Counted from the first letter of the stretch, positions 10,031 through 20,755 are shown. The stretch: 64,000 bases of DNA from Methylobacillus glycogenes JCM 2850 (GCF_000617925.1 NZ_BAMT01000011.1:33883-97882); one strand, 5' to 3'. Made by a program: numbers and translations. The notes: generated from the letters alone by a model not told the origin.

Positions 10031-11494
10031 CTAGCTTGCGCTGTCTGCTGTGGCCAGCATGCTGCAGGCCAGCGCACCTACATCGCGCACTGCCTGCTCT
10101 ATGGCCACCGTCCACAGGTGGCTGAAATTGAGACGGATATAGTGGGTGAGGTCTTTCTTGCGCGAGAAAATGCTGCCCGGAGCCACGGTAATGCCGTTAT
10201 CCAGCGCAGCGCGGTACAGCTTCAAGGTATCCAGCGCTGCGGGTAGCTGAATCCAGATCACATAACCACCCTTGGGCACGGAGAGCGTGGTGCCTGGCGG
10301 AAAACTTTCTTCAATCACATTACGTATCAGCACATATTGCGAGCGCAGTGTGTGGCGCAACTGCTTGAGGTGCTGCTCAAAACCATCGCGCTGCATATAT
10401 TTGGCTATGGCTATCTGCGGGGCCGAAGGTAGCGACAGACTATTGAGAAACATCAGGCGCTCCACCTCCTGGCGGTAACGCCCAGCCGCGGTCCAGCCTA
10501 CGCGGTAACCCGGTGCCAGCGATTTCGAGAATGAGGCGCAGTGCAGCACCAGCCCCTCGCGGTCAAAGGCCTTGGCCGGGCGCGGCGCTTGTTCGGAAAA
10601 ATACAGCTCTTGATAGACATCATCTTCAATCAGCGGAATCTGCAAGCTGGCCAAAAGCGTCACCAAATCCTGCTTTTTAGCATCCGGCATCACAAAACCC
10701 AGCGGGTTTTGGAAATTGGTGGTCAAAATCACGGCAGCAATGCGGGTTTTGCTGGCGGCCTGCTGCAAGGCGATCAGGTCTATACCTGCATCAGGGTCGG
10801 TAGGCAGTTCTGCCACTTGCATGCCCAGGCGCTCCACCGTGTGGGCCAGTGCGTAATAGCCAGGCGCTTCTATGGCGATGGTATCGCCCGCCTTGGCCAC
10901 CGCTTGCAGGCATAAAGTGATGGCCTCGGTAGCACCGTGGGTGATGACTATATCCTCGGGCGAGATATCCATGCCACTGGCCAGATAGCGCCGCGCAATC
11001 TGCTGGCGCAGCAATGCATTGCCGGGCGGCAGGTCTGAGAGCACGCCCCATTCGCCCTCATCATCGGTGAGGGCTTTTTCATATTGGTGGATTTTTTTCA
11101 GCGGAAACAGCTGCGGGTCAGGGAAGGGCGAACCCAGTGGCACCGTGCCGAATTCCCGTATGGATTTGAGGGTGGTAAGGACTAACTTGCTGGCATCAAC
11201 ATCGGCCAGATTAATATCCTGGGCCAGCGGCGAACCGCGCTTTTGCAGGCGCTTGCGTGGCGTGACGTAATAGCCCGATTGCGGATGGCTGCTGATCACG
11301 CCCTCTTGTTCCAGCAGCAGATACGCACGTAAGACGGTGCTGATGCTGAGGCTGTATTTCTGGCTTGCCTGGCGCACGGAAAAAATCTTGTCGCCTGGCC
11401 GCAATACGCCTTCATCTATCATCGCGCGTATGCGGGCAGCAAACGAGACGTAAAGCTTCATGGTCGCCGGAGGTGAGGTTTTGATGACACGCAT
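10031..11494 (-). CDS. MocR-type transcriptional regulator (GntR HTH + aminotransferase domain)
   Basis: 487 residues. The N-terminal GntR winged helix spans about residues 15-80 (LRPGDKIFSVRQASQKYSLS then AYLLLEQEGVI and SHPQSGYYV). A linker leads to a fold-type I PLP aminotransferase-like domain with the presumed Schiff-base lysine in ASFSKSLAPGYRVGW. MocR proteins such as PdxR and GabR bind DNA and sense an amino acid or PLP. The target here is unknown. The start at 11494 is supported by a GGAG five bases upstream. The internal ATG at 11461 lacks such a site. Confidence 0.85.
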   Translation of the reverse strand: MRVIKTSPPATMKLYVSFAARIRAMIDEGVLRPGDKIFSVRQASQKYSLSISTVLRAYLLLEQEGVISSHPQSGYYVTPRKRLQKRGSPLAQDINLADVDASKLVLTTLKSIREFGTVPLGSPFPDPQLFPLKKIHQYEKALTDDEGEWGVLSDLPPGNALLRQQIARRYLASGMDISPEDIVITHGATEAITLCLQAVAKAGDTIAIEAPGYYALAHTVERLGMQVAELPTDPDAGIDLIALQQAASKTRIAAVILTTNFQNPLGFVMPDAKKQDLVTLLASLQIPLIEDDVYQELYFSEQAPRPAKAFDREGLVLHCASFSKSLAPGYRVGWTAAGRYRQEVERLMFLNSLSLPSAPQIAIAKYMQRDGFEQHLKQLRHTLRSQYVLIRNVIEESFPPGTTLSVPKGGYVIWIQLPAALDTLKLYRAALDNGITVAPGSIFSRKKDLTHYIRLNFSHLWTVAIEQAVRDVGALACSMLATADSAS

Positions 11495-11589
11495 TGTACT
11501 CCAGCGTGCATAGAGTACGGTTAATGGCGCTTGCTAGGCTTAGGAGTTTTCCAGCGGGGTTGCCTTATGCGCTTTGCAGCGAGTTTAAA

Positions 11590-11889
11590 TTACGCGCTTT
11601 GCAGCGCTTGGGACAGCTCAGTGCCTGCAGGCGTAAGCCTAGCCACCAATCTGTCCTTTTCGTCGCTCACTTCAACCAGCGCCTGCTCGCCCAGCGCCGT
11701 CATCAGGCGCTGTAGCGTGCTCATGCGCAGGCCCAAACGCTTGCAGATGGCGGCCAGTGGCATGCGCGCACGGCCGCTATCATGCTCGGCATGCAGCAAT
11801 TCAATAATCCCCAGCATCAGCACCGCGCTTTGATCCAGCTCTTGCGTGACCAGTGCTTCATCTTGCTGGGCATTATGTTCATGCAGCAT
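11590..11889 (-). CDS. Small winged-helix (MarR-like) protein linked to the formate dehydrogenase gene
   Basis: A 99-residue protein with a predicted winged helix: MPLAAICKRLGLRMSTLQRLMTALGEQALVEV followed by a wing and LTPAGTELSQAL. The start overlaps the end of the dehydrogenase gene by 11 bp, suggesting translational coupling. Small downstream partners are known for FDH4-type formate dehydrogenases in methylotrophs, and this may be the counterpart. It could equally be a local regulator. No certain function. Confidence 0.6.
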   Translation of the reverse strand: MLHEHNAQQDEALVTQELDQSAVLMLGIIELLHAEHDSGRARMPLAAICKRLGLRMSTLQRLMTALGEQALVEVSDEKDRLVARLTPAGTELSQALQSA

Positions 11890-14203
11890 GCGATACCTCT
11901 TTGGCGCCTACCTTCTCGATAATCACCGGGATGGATTTGGAGGTAGGGGTGTGGGAGAAATCAGCAACGCTATCCAGCGGCACCAGATTATTGGTCTCGG
12001 GATAGTAACCGCCCAGGCAACCGCTAGGGATATCGTAAGAAACCACCAAGAAGTTATCAGCGCGGCGGGTCACACCATCGGCCCAGACGCTGACCAGATT
12101 GACCCAATCGCCTGCCTTGAGGCCTTTACGCTTGATATCCTCAGGGTTCATGAACACCACGCGGCGCTGGCCGAACACACCACGGTATCTGTCATCCAGA
12201 CCGTAGATAGTGGTGTTGTACTGGTCGTGTGAGCGGGTGGTCATCAGCACAAACATATCGTCGCCATATTGCTGGCGTGCCTGATGGATAGGCGAATCCT
12301 GCGGAATAGGCAGCACAGTGAATTCAGCCTTGCCAGAAGCAGTCATCCAGACGCGGTCGCTGGAAGGCACAGGCATGCGGAAGCCACCGGGTTTCTTGAT
12401 GCGCTCGTTGTAGTTCTTGAACATGGCGGGCATGGTCTGCTCAATCACGTCGCGAATCTTGCTGTAATCCTTGACGTATTCCAGCCAGGGAGTCTTGCTG
12501 TGTTTCAGCGTGGCATGGGCCATGCGCGCCACAATGTCCGGCTCGGAAAGGATGTGGGGAGAGGCTGGTTTGTTCATACCGTAAGAGATATGCACCATGC
12601 TCATTGAATCTTCAACGGTCACGCCTTGCGGGCCGCTTTCCTGGGTGTCTATCTCGGTACGGCCCAGGCAAGGCAGTATCAGGGCTTCCTTACCGTGTAC
12701 CAAATGGCTGCGGTTGAGCTTGGTGGTGACATGCGCGGTCAGGTCGCAATTGCGCAGGCCATCCCAGGTACGGTCGGTGTCTGGCGTGGCAATGGCAAAG
12801 TTGCCGCCCAGGCCAAAGAAGAACTTGGCCTTTTTATCTATCATGGCCTGAATGGCGGCCACGGCGTCATAGCCTGGCTCCTTGGGCACCTTGATATTGA
12901 ATACTTGCTCCAGGCTTTCTAGGAACTTGAGCGGCATTTTTTCGTAAATGCCCACCGTGCGGTTGCCCTGCACATTGCTATGGCCGCGCACTGGGCACAG
13001 GCCTGCGCCTTCCTTGCCGATATTGCCGCGCAGCAGCATGAGGTTTACCAGGGTCTTGATGGTGGCAACGCCATGCTTGTGCTGGGTGATGCCCATGCCC
13101 CAGGTAGAAATCACGCGTTGGCCGGAAACATAAATGCGCGAGATTTGTTCAATCTGCTCCAGCGGCACGCCGGATTCTTCCAGAATGATGTCCCAGCTTT
13201 CCTGACGCGCATCGGCGGCAATTGCTTCAAAGCCATTGGTGTGTTCGTTGATAAAGGCCAGGTCAACCACGCGCTCGGTGCCATTGCGCACGGCTTCGTC
13301 ATCCCACTGGATCACAAACTTGATCATGCCCTTGATCAGGGCCAGGTCACCGCCCAGCTTGGGTTGCAAGAACAGTTCACTGATCTTGCTGCCCTTGAAC
13401 GACAGCATGTCAAACGGGCTTTGCGGATCGGCAAAGCGTTCCAGGCCGCGTTCTTTTAATGGGTTAATCGCCACAATGCGCGCGCCGCGCTTGGCGGCTT
13501 CACGTAGCTCACCCAGCATGCGTGGGTGATTGGTGGCCGGGTTCTGACCAAAAATCAGCAGGGTGTCAGCGTGTTCAAAGTCATGCAGCGTCACCGAGCC
13601 CTTGCCTATGCCCACGGTAGGCGGCAAGGCCATGCTGGTGGACTCATGGCAGAGGTTGGAACAATCAGGGAAGTTATTGGTGCCAAATTCGCGCACAAAC
13701 AACTGGTACAAGAAAGCAGCCTCATTGCTGGCGCGGCCCGAGGTGTAGAAAATCGCCTCGTTGGGGTCTGCCAGGGCATTGAGGTGCTCGGCAATCACGG
13801 CAAAAGCCTGATCCCAGGAGACTTCCTCGTATTTATCGGTGCTGGCGTTGTAGCGCATGGGGTGGGTCAAGCGGCCTTCACCTTCCAGGGCAAAGTCGCT
13901 CCACTCCATAAGCTCGGTCACGGTGTGCTTGGCAAAGAAGGCGGGCGGCACGCGCTTGGCGGTGGCTTCAGCGGCGACAGCCTTAACGCCGTTCTCGCAG
14001 AACTCAAAAGTGGAAGTGTGTTCCTTGTCGGGCCAGGCGCAACCTGGGCAGTCAAAGCCATCCGGCTGGTTTTGCGAGAGCAGAGTGACGATGCCCTTGA
14101 CCGGAATCTTCTGCAAAGCGAGTTGGGCGGCCACCTGCTTGATGGCACCCCAGCCTGCGGCAGGGTGGTGATAGGGCTTGATTGAACCTTGTTGTTCCGA
14201 CAT
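11879..14203 (-). CDS. FdhF/YdeP-type molybdopterin oxidoreductase, probable formate dehydrogenase (FDH4 type)
   Basis: 774 residues from MSEQQGSIKPY. The N-terminal FDCPGCAWPD matches the reduced cysteine motif of the YdeP/FDH4 branch, which differs from the classic four-cysteine [4Fe-4S] domain of other formate dehydrogenases. Molybdopterin-binding landmarks include FYTSGRASNEAAFLYQL, NLCHESTSMALPP, LIFGQNPATNHPRML and, near the C-terminus, RSHDQYNTTIYGLDDRYRG. In methylotrophs enzymes of this class oxidise formate to CO2 as the last step of methanol dissimilation. Substrate assignment here rests on family and the methylotroph context. An AGGA lies about 11 nt before the start. Confidence 0.8.
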   Translation of the reverse strand: MSEQQGSIKPYHHPAAGWGAIKQVAAQLALQKIPVKGIVTLLSQNQPDGFDCPGCAWPDKEHTSTFEFCENGVKAVAAEATAKRVPPAFFAKHTVTELMEWSDFALEGEGRLTHPMRYNASTDKYEEVSWDQAFAVIAEHLNALADPNEAIFYTSGRASNEAAFLYQLFVREFGTNNFPDCSNLCHESTSMALPPTVGIGKGSVTLHDFEHADTLLIFGQNPATNHPRMLGELREAAKRGARIVAINPLKERGLERFADPQSPFDMLSFKGSKISELFLQPKLGGDLALIKGMIKFVIQWDDEAVRNGTERVVDLAFINEHTNGFEAIAADARQESWDIILEESGVPLEQIEQISRIYVSGQRVISTWGMGITQHKHGVATIKTLVNLMLLRGNIGKEGAGLCPVRGHSNVQGNRTVGIYEKMPLKFLESLEQVFNIKVPKEPGYDAVAAIQAMIDKKAKFFFGLGGNFAIATPDTDRTWDGLRNCDLTAHVTTKLNRSHLVHGKEALILPCLGRTEIDTQESGPQGVTVEDSMSMVHISYGMNKPASPHILSEPDIVARMAHATLKHSKTPWLEYVKDYSKIRDVIEQTMPAMFKNYNERIKKPGGFRMPVPSSDRVWMTASGKAEFTVLPIPQDSPIHQARQQYGDDMFVLMTTRSHDQYNTTIYGLDDRYRGVFGQRRVVFMNPEDIKRKGLKAGDWVNLVSVWADGVTRRADNFLVVSYDIPSGCLGGYYPETNNLVPLDSVADFSHTPTSKSIPVIIEKVGAKEVSHAA

Positions 14204-14397
14204 GCGCTGAATGATCCTGAAAAAAAGGGTGTAATGCACACCATGACGATTGGACCATCATAAGCGCGCAAAATGCGCAAAACCAGATACAGAACAGGGG
14301 ATATTTTTAGAGTACAGTTTGCTAGCTGATCCGCAGCTATGCCCCGTATTTACTACAAGGTAGCTGCTGATCAGTGGCAGAAAAAAGCAGGGATTAA

Positions 14398-15195
14398 TTA
14401 AGCATTTGTCTTTGTTTCAGCGCGGCGTGAGCTGACGATAAACAGCCAGATGCCCGCAATTACCATGGGCAGGCTCAGCCATTGGCCCATGCTCAGGCCC
14501 AGGGACAGCAGGCCGAGGAAGTCATCAGGCTGGCGCGTGAACTCCACCAAAAAGCGGAAACTGCCATAACCAATCAGGAACAGCGCTGAAACTGTACCCC
14601 TGGCGCGTGGCTTGCTGGAATACCACCATAGCAGCACAAACAACACCACGCCTTCTAGCAAAAACTCATATAGCTGCGAGGGGTGACGTGCCACATTATC
14701 TATTTGTGGAAACACCATGGCCCAGGGCACATCGCTGGGGCGGCCCCAGAGTTCACCGTTGATGAAATTGCCCATGCGGCCAGCACCCAGGCCCAGCGGC
14801 ACCAAGGGGGCAACAAAATCCATAATGCCAAAGAAAGTCAGGCCACGGCTGCGCGCAAATAGCAGCATGGCCACTAACACACCTAAAAAGCCACCGTGGA
14901 AGGACATGCCGCCCTGCCAGAGAAAAAGAATTTCCAGCGGGTGCGCCAGATAATATTCCGCCTGATAAAACAGCGCATAACCCAGCCTGCCACCGAGGAT
15001 AACCCCCAGCGCGCCGTAGAACAGCGCATCGTCCAGCATCTTGTGGCTCCAGCCCTGCCAGGGCTGGTGGGCAATACGCCAACGGCCCAGCCAGAGGAAA
15101 CCAAGAAAGCCTGTCAGGTACATCAGGCCATACCAGTGGATGCCAAAACTGCCGAGGTGAATGGCGACTGGATCAAATTGTGGGTGCACAAGCAT
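14398..15195 (-). CDS. lgt: Prolipoprotein diacylglyceryl transferase
   Basis: 265-residue inner-membrane enzyme that transfers diacylglycerol from phosphatidylglycerol to the lipobox cysteine of prolipoproteins. The seven-helix pattern is visible, and the Lgt motifs are all present: the HGG loop ([11 protein letters not shown]), the signature [19 protein letters not shown], and the C-terminal [14 protein letters not shown]. Full length. It is divergent from ilvD; the 72-bp gap holds a 6-bp inverted repeat (15224-15241) of unknown meaning. Confidence 0.95.
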   Translation of the reverse strand: MLVHPQFDPVAIHLGSFGIHWYGLMYLTGFLGFLWLGRWRIAHQPWQGWSHKMLDDALFYGALGVILGGRLGYALFYQAEYYLAHPLEILFLWQGGMSFHGGFLGVLVAMLLFARSRGLTFFGIMDFVAPLVPLGLGAGRMGNFINGELWGRPSDVPWAMVFPQIDNVARHPSQLYEFLLEGVVLFVLLWWYSSKPRARGTVSALFLIGYGSFRFLVEFTRQPDDFLGLLSLGLSMGQWLSLPMVIAGIWLFIVSSRRAETKTNA

Positions 15196-15267
15196 TGGAC
15201 GACTCTATTGGGATGGTTCTAGGATTGGAGTAAAATCCAATAATTATACGTTTAGTTTAGGGTTTTT

Positions 15268-17118
15268 ATGCCGCAATATCGCTCCAGAACATCCACTCAC
15301 GGCCGCAACATGGCAGGCGCACGCGCCTTGTGGCGGGCCACGGGGATGAAGGATGACGACTTCCAGAAGCCTATCATCGCCATTGCCAACTCCTTTACCC
15401 AATTCGTGCCCGGACACGTCCACCTCAAGGACCTGGGCCAATTGGTTGCGCGTGAGATTGAGCGTGCGGGCGGTGTAGCCAAGGAATTCAACACCATTGC
15501 CGTGGATGACGGTATCGCCATGGGTCACTCCGGCATGCTCTACAGCCTGCCCAGCCGTGACCTGATTGCCGACAGTGTGGAATACATGGTCAATGCCCAC
15601 TGTGCCGATGCGCTGGTGTGTATCTCCAATTGCGACAAAATTACCCCAGGCATGCTGATGGCGGCCTTGCGCCTCAACATCCCGGTTGTGTTTGTTTCTG
15701 GCGGCCCTATGGAAGCGGGCAAGGTCAACTGGCAAGGCACCTTCCACAAGCTGGATCTGGTGGATGCCATGGTGGCTGGCGCCAGCAGCGAAGTGTCTGA
15801 TGAAGAGTCAGAGGCGATTGAACGCTCGGCTTGCCCCACCTGCGGCTCCTGCTCTGGCATGTTCACCGCCAACTCCATGAACTGCCTGACCGAAGCGCTG
15901 GGCCTCAGCCTGCCAGGCAATGGCTCTACCCTTGCCACACATGGCGCACGCAAGGAATTGTTCCTCAAGGCGGGCCGTTTGATTGTGGAAATCACCAAGC
16001 GTTATTACGAAGGTGATGATGAATCCGTATTGCCACGTAACGTTGCCAACCTGCATGCGTTTGAAAACGCCATGAGCCTGGATGTGGCCATGGGCGGCTC
16101 AACCAATACCGTGCTGCACCTCTTGGCAGCCGCGCATGAGGCAGGTGTTGATTTCACCATGGCCGATATAGACCGTATCTCGCGTGGTGTGCCTTGCGTG
16201 TGCAAGGTAGCGCCTGCCACGGCCAAATATCATATGGAAGACGTACACCGTGCGGGTGGCGTCATGGGCATCCTGAGTGAGTTGAGCCGCGCTGGCCTGA
16301 TACACCGTGACAGCCCTACCGTGCACAGCCCAACCTTGGGCGAGGCGCTAGATAAGTGGGATATCACCACCACCACCGACGAAGACGTGAAAAAGTTCTA
16401 CCGTGCAGCCCCAGGCGGCATTGCCACCACCATCGCCTTCAGCCAGTCCATGCTCTGGCCCGAGCTGGATACCGATAGACAAGAAGGCTGCATACGCGAT
16501 AAAGAACACGCGTATTCACAAGATGGCGGCCTGGCCGTGCTTTACGGCAACATCGCGCTGGATGGCTGCATCGTCAAAACCGCAGGTGTGGATGACAGCA
16601 TCCTCAAATTCACTGGGCGTGCACGCATCTTTGAAAGCCAGGACGCTGCGGTTGAAGGCATCCTGGGCGATAAAATCGTCGCAGGCGATATAGTTGTGAT
16701 TCGCTATGAAGGCCCACGTGGCGGCCCAGGCATGCAGGAAATGCTTTATCCCACCACCTACCTCAAGTCCAAGGGCCTGGGTAAGGCTTGCGCCCTGCTC
16801 ACCGATGGCCGCTTCTCTGGGGGTACATCCGGCCTCAGCATAGGCCATGCTTCACCCGAAGCAGCAGAAGGCGGTGCCATAGGCCTGGTAGAAGAAAACG
16901 ACATCATAGAAATCGATATTCCGAACCGAACCATACACCTTGCGGTCACTGATGGAGTATTGGCACACAGGCGTGCCGCCATGGAAGCGCGTGGCAAGGC
17001 AGCCTGGAAGCCACAAAGCCGCGAGCGCCATGTTTCACCCGCCTTGCGCGCCTATGCTGCCATGAGCACCTCGGCAGCCAAGGGTGCGGTGCGCGATGTC
17101 AGTCAGATAGAAAAATAA
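15268..17118 (+). CDS. ilvD: Dihydroxy-acid dehydratase
   Basis: 616 residues, full length. It converts 2,3-dihydroxy-isovalerate and the isoleucine analogue to the 2-keto acids in branched-chain amino acid synthesis. Iron-sulphur cysteine motifs are visible in [11 protein letters not shown] and [11 protein letters not shown], and the C-terminal signature [22 protein letters not shown] is intact. The reading frame is unbroken. Confidence 0.96.
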   Translation: MPQYRSRTSTHGRNMAGARALWRATGMKDDDFQKPIIAIANSFTQFVPGHVHLKDLGQLVAREIERAGGVAKEFNTIAVDDGIAMGHSGMLYSLPSRDLIADSVEYMVNAHCADALVCISNCDKITPGMLMAALRLNIPVVFVSGGPMEAGKVNWQGTFHKLDLVDAMVAGASSEVSDEESEAIERSACPTCGSCSGMFTANSMNCLTEALGLSLPGNGSTLATHGARKELFLKAGRLIVEITKRYYEGDDESVLPRNVANLHAFENAMSLDVAMGGSTNTVLHLLAAAHEAGVDFTMADIDRISRGVPCVCKVAPATAKYHMEDVHRAGGVMGILSELSRAGLIHRDSPTVHSPTLGEALDKWDITTTTDEDVKKFYRAAPGGIATTIAFSQSMLWPELDTDRQEGCIRDKEHAYSQDGGLAVLYGNIALDGCIVKTAGVDDSILKFTGRARIFESQDAAVEGILGDKIVAGDIVVIRYEGPRGGPGMQEMLYPTTYLKSKGLGKACALLTDGRFSGGTSGLSIGHASPEAAEGGAIGLVEENDIIEIDIPNRTIHLAVTDGVLAHRRAAMEARGKAAWKPQSRERHVSPALRAYAAMSTSAAKGAVRDVSQIEK

Positions 17119-17167
17119 TAAAAACTCTGCCGCGTTGATATTCATCCATCAAAATTAATAAGAGCTT

Positions 17168-18078
17168 ATGCAATCTGTACACGAGTTGAATTCCCGATAT
17201 GGGGTGGGGCACAAAATTCACTTTTCCTCTGACCAGAATGGTCTGGTCACGCTGGAAATTGAAAATCCGCATGCCAGTGCCAAAGTGGCGTTGCAAGGTG
17301 GTCATGTAATGCAGTGGAACCCGCGGCATGCCGAAGTTCCAGTGCTGTGGTTATCAGATCAGGCCAGATTTGTTGCCGGGCGTTCCATCCGTGGTGGCGT
17401 GCCCGTATGCTGGCCCTGGTTTGGCCCGCACCCTACGGATGAAACCCTGTGTCCACACGGTTTTGCGCGTGTGGTGCCCTGGGAAGTGGTCGATGCCACC
17501 CCCATGCCGGACAACACCACCAGCCTGGTGTTGCGCCTGGTGGAAAGCAAACAGGTAGAAAAACAGTGGCCTTATGACTGCGAGCTAAGCCTCACCATCA
17601 ACATAGGCCCAGTGCTGAAAATGTCCCTAACCACCACCAACAAGGGCGATGAGCCGTTTGTGATTGGTGAAGCCCTGCATACCTACTTCCAGGTCAGTGA
17701 TATTGAAGTAGTGAAAATACACGGCCTGGACCATAGCGAATATGAAGACAAGGTGGAGGATTATGCCTGCACCACCAGACAGGTGAGATCACCTTCTCGC
17801 AAGAAGTGGATAGGGTATACCTCAACACCGAGTCTACCTGCGTGCTGGAAGACCCAGGCCTGCGCCGCAAAATCATCATAGAGAAAAGCGGCAGCCAATC
17901 CACCGTGGTGTGGACTCCCTGGGAGCGCAAGGCCGCAGAAATCGGCGATCTGGGCAGTCATTACGGCTGGCGTCAGATGGTGTGTGTAGAGTCTTCCAAT
18001 GTCAGAAGCAATGTAGTCACCGTGGCACCAGGCAGCTCACACACCCTGAGCGTGCAGTACAGTACCGAAAGCCTGTAG
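17168..18078 (+). CDS. D-hexose-6-phosphate mutarotase (YeaD family), frameshifted
   Basis: Aldose-1-epimerase fold protein of about 303 residues after repair. It likely interconverts the anomers of glucose-6-phosphate-type sugars. Family segments include LQGGHVMQWNPR, RSIRGGVPVCWPWFGPHP and the catalytic-side EALHTYFQVSD. The frame breaks near 17780, where the text should read HQTGEITFSQEVDRVYL. The second frame continues to SVQYSTESL. The restored length fits the YeaD family. Confidence 0.85.
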
Positions 18079-18179
18079 TTTTGCTAGTCGGTCAACCCGG
18101 TGCCGGGTTGGCTCGTTACAAACAGAATCTGCTGGCATGAGAAATACCGTCATGCTGTGAAACTCGTCAAGGAAAGCGA

Positions 18180-18506
18180 ATGAAAACATTAGCGCATGTC
18201 ATCATGGGCGCTTTCGCATTACTGCTGACCAGCCAGGCTTACGCGGTGGATGCCAAGGCTGCCGAAAGCCTGGCGCAAAGAAACGGCTGCCTGGCTTGCC
18301 ATACGGTCAATGAAAAAGTCGTCGGCCCTGCCCTTAAAGATGTAGCTGCCAAATATCGCGGTGAAAAAGGCGCAGAAGTCAAACTCATAGGCCGTGTCAA
18401 AAGCGGCTCCAATGGTGTCTGGGGGCCAGTGCCCATGTGGCCCAACAGCCCACAGGTCAAGGATGAAGATATCCGCGTAATTGTGCAGTGGATATTGACC
18501 TTATAG
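18180..18506 (+). CDS. Small periplasmic cytochrome c (c551/c552 type)
   Basis: 108 residues with a cleavable signal peptide ending near SQAYA. The haem site is CLACH, and the probable axial methionine lies in WGPVPMWPNSP. It is a class I single-haem cytochrome of about 88 residues when mature. In a methylotroph such a carrier can pass electrons from periplasmic dehydrogenases to the oxidase, but no partner is shown directly. It is followed after 12 bp by a DUF2442 gene. Confidence 0.9.
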   Translation: MKTLAHVIMGAFALLLTSQAYAVDAKAAESLAQRNGCLACHTVNEKVVGPALKDVAAKYRGEKGAEVKLIGRVKSGSNGVWGPVPMWPNSPQVKDEDIRVIVQWILTL

Positions 18507-18518
18507 GCTGGCGCAGAA

Positions 18519-18761
18519 GTGAGTACTTCAGCCATCAAGTTGGATGCTCACGTAGTAGACGTCAGTTTTGGCAATGAAGCCCTGCATCTAGTGCTTGCTG
18601 ATGGCCGGGAGATTTCTGCACCATTAGAGTGGTTTCCTAGGCTGAGAGATGCGAATGACGCGCAGCGTCGCAACTGGCGCTTGATAGGTAAGGGCGTAGG
18701 TATACACTGGCCTGAAATTGATGAAGATATTGCGGTGAATACCTTGATGCGGCATAGCTAA
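18519..18761 (+). CDS. DUF2442 domain protein
   Basis: An 80-residue protein starting at GTG 18519, 12 bp after the cytochrome stop. It contains the typical DUF2442 pattern: VSFGNEALHLVLADGREISAPLEWFPRL, then WRLIGKGVGIHWPEIDEDI. Members are small cytosolic proteins of unknown function, sometimes next to toxin-like DUF4160 genes; none is visible here. It ends just before a strong terminator. Confidence 0.8.
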   Translation: MSTSAIKLDAHVVDVSFGNEALHLVLADGREISAPLEWFPRLRDANDAQRRNWRLIGKGVGIHWPEIDEDIAVNTLMRHS

Positions 18762-18788
18762 GATTTCCAAGCCAAATGATCATCTAGT

Positions 18789-18820
18789 AAAAAAGCCAGG
18801 CAGTTTGCCTGGCTTTTTTT
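18789..18820. terminator. Bidirectional intrinsic terminator
   Basis: A 10-bp stem (AAGCCAGGCA with TGCCTGGCTT) has a 3-nt loop. It is flanked by A residues on the left and T residues on the right. It serves the convergent pair of the DUF2442 gene (plus) and the sigma-54 activator gene (minus). Confidence 0.9.
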
Positions 18821-18850
18821 ACGTCTGTGGTTTGATTCAGATCAGAGCAC

Positions 18851-20728
18851 TCAACCCAAACCCAAGGCCTTCAACTTCCGATAAAAGCGATTACGGCTCA
18901 TGCCCAGTTCACGCGCGGCGGCGGAGATGTTGCCGTTGTGCTGTTGCAGTGCCAGCCTTACGGCTTCGTTGGTGATATCGGTGATGGAGCCTGCTGCCAA
19001 GGCAGTCATCGCAGTTTGTTCTGCCGCTGCAGCACCCAGCTCCTCCATAAAGCCTGGAGGCAGGTGTTTGCGTTGCAAGGGCTGGCCTGCGGCCAGAGCC
19101 AGCATGGTTTTCAGCACATTATGTAGTTGGCGGATATTGCCAGGCCAGGGGTGGCGCTGAAACAGCGCCAGCAAATCATCATTGAGCGTGGTGTTGGTGG
19201 CTTGTTCAGCGGTAAGCAGGCTTTGCACCAGCGCGGGCAAATCTTGACGGCTGCGCAGCGGTGGCAGCGTCAGGCTCAAGCCGTTCAGGCGGTAATACAA
19301 ATCGCGGCGGAAAGTCCCGGCGGCCACTTTATCTTGCAGCGGCTGGTTGGTGGCGCTAATCAGGGCAAACTCCAGCTTTTTGGCCTTGCTGCCCCCCAGT
19401 GGGGTAATGCTGCGCTCTTGTAGCACACGCAATAGCCGGGCTTGCAGCAACAGGGGCATATCGCCAATTTCATCCAAGAAGAGCGTGCCGCCGTTGGCTT
19501 GCTCTATCTTGCCCTGGCTGCCTTTTTGCCTGGCTCCGGTAAACGCGCCTTCTTCATAGCCAAACAACTCTGCTTCTATCAGCCCTTCCGGCAGGGCGGC
19601 GCAGTTCACCGCAATCATGGGGCCATCGGCACGGCTGCTGCTGTTGTGTATGGCGCTGGTAAGCAATTCCTTGCCCACTCCGGTTTCACCCTGAATCAGA
19701 ATCGGGATGTCCTGATCCATCACCAGCCTGGCTTGCTCCAGCACTTCGGCAATATGGCGGTCTGCGCTGGCCAGGTCTTCCAGCGTAATGCCGCGGCGCA
19801 CTACAGGCCGCAGCGCGCTGGCTTTGCTGGCGGCAGTGATGGTTAGCCTGGCTTTAATGACGTGGCCCAGGCTGGTGCTGAGGTTGAGCACGGCTGGCTC
19901 AGCCTGCAAGGGCAGGGGCTGGCCAAATAATTGTTGGTAATCTTGCGGCAGCGTGTTGCAGCCCAGTTGCTGCAAACCATTATGGTTGATGGCCACCACG
20001 CGGCCGTCACGCTCAAACACGGCCACGCCTGCCCACTCGGTATCTATGAATTCAGCGCGTTCATGAAACTTCAGTGTCACCGGGCCTTGGTAACTGGCGC
20101 GGAACACGCGGTTTTCTATCAATTGCGCGGCCATTTTCACCAGCGCCAGCGTGTGTTGCTGGTGGGCAGAGAAGGCATTGGTGACATTCAGCGTGCCCAG
20201 CAGCTCGTAATTGGCACCAAAGATAGGGACGGCATAGCAACTAAATGTGTGCAGTTGCTCAACAAAGTGTTCTGCGCCCTGCACCGCCACCGCCTGGCGT
20301 TCTATGATCGCCGTCCCAATTGCATTGGTGCCGCGTTCTTGCTCGCGCCAGGAATAGCCCGGGCTTAATAGCTCAGCCGGGGCTAGGCCCATCAATTGAT
20401 GCTCGCCGCGCGTGTGCAAAATCACGCCCTCGGCATCAGTGAGCGCAATCATGCTGTAAGAGTGCGCGATTTGCTCATAAAGCGAGGAAATTTCTGCCTT
20501 GGCCTGGGTCAGCAGCAAGTGGTTCTGGCTGCGTTTTTGCGCAAGTGCGGTGCTGTCCAGGGTTTCGGTGCTGAGTGGCTGGCAGGCTGGCACGCCGTTT
20601 TCACGGCTGCGCAACCAGGATTGGGCAATGGTGGCGTTGACAACCCCTCCTTGCATCTCGCCTTCAGCGAGAAATTGCTGCCGCGCGTGCTCAATCGCGC
20701 GCGGAGGTGTGGTCAATCTGTGAGTCAT
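18851..20728 (-). CDS. Sigma-54-dependent transcriptional activator (AcoR-like), divergent from xoxF
   Basis: 625 residues from MTHRLTTPP. The N-terminal GAF-type sensor region (about 60-310) includes SYSMIALTDAEGVILHTRG. The AAA+ domain has Walker A GETGVGKELL, the sigma-54 contact loop GAFTGA near residue 395, and GGTLFLDEIGDM. The C-terminal Fis-type HTH is ISAAARELGMSRNRFYRKL. AcoR-type activators respond to alcohols or acetoin-like compounds in known cases. This one is divergent from xoxF, which has a sigma-54 promoter, so it is the obvious candidate activator. The ligand is unknown. Confidence 0.9.
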   Translation of the reverse strand: MTHRLTTPPRAIEHARQQFLAEGEMQGGVVNATIAQSWLRSRENGVPACQPLSTETLDSTALAQKRSQNHLLLTQAKAEISSLYEQIAHSYSMIALTDAEGVILHTRGEHQLMGLAPAELLSPGYSWREQERGTNAIGTAIIERQAVAVQGAEHFVEQLHTFSCYAVPIFGANYELLGTLNVTNAFSAHQQHTLALVKMAAQLIENRVFRASYQGPVTLKFHERAEFIDTEWAGVAVFERDGRVVAINHNGLQQLGCNTLPQDYQQLFGQPLPLQAEPAVLNLSTSLGHVIKARLTITAASKASALRPVVRRGITLEDLASADRHIAEVLEQARLVMDQDIPILIQGETGVGKELLTSAIHNSSSRADGPMIAVNCAALPEGLIEAELFGYEEGAFTGARQKGSQGKIEQANGGTLFLDEIGDMPLLLQARLLRVLQERSITPLGGSKAKKLEFALISATNQPLQDKVAAGTFRRDLYYRLNGLSLTLPPLRSRQDLPALVQSLLTAEQATNTTLNDDLLALFQRHPWPGNIRQLHNVLKTMLALAAGQPLQRKHLPPGFMEELGAAAAEQTAMTALAAGSITDITNEAVRLALQQHNGNISAAARELGMSRNRFYRKLKALGLG

Positions 20729-20755
20729 GATACGGAAGCTAACGAAATGAAACGA

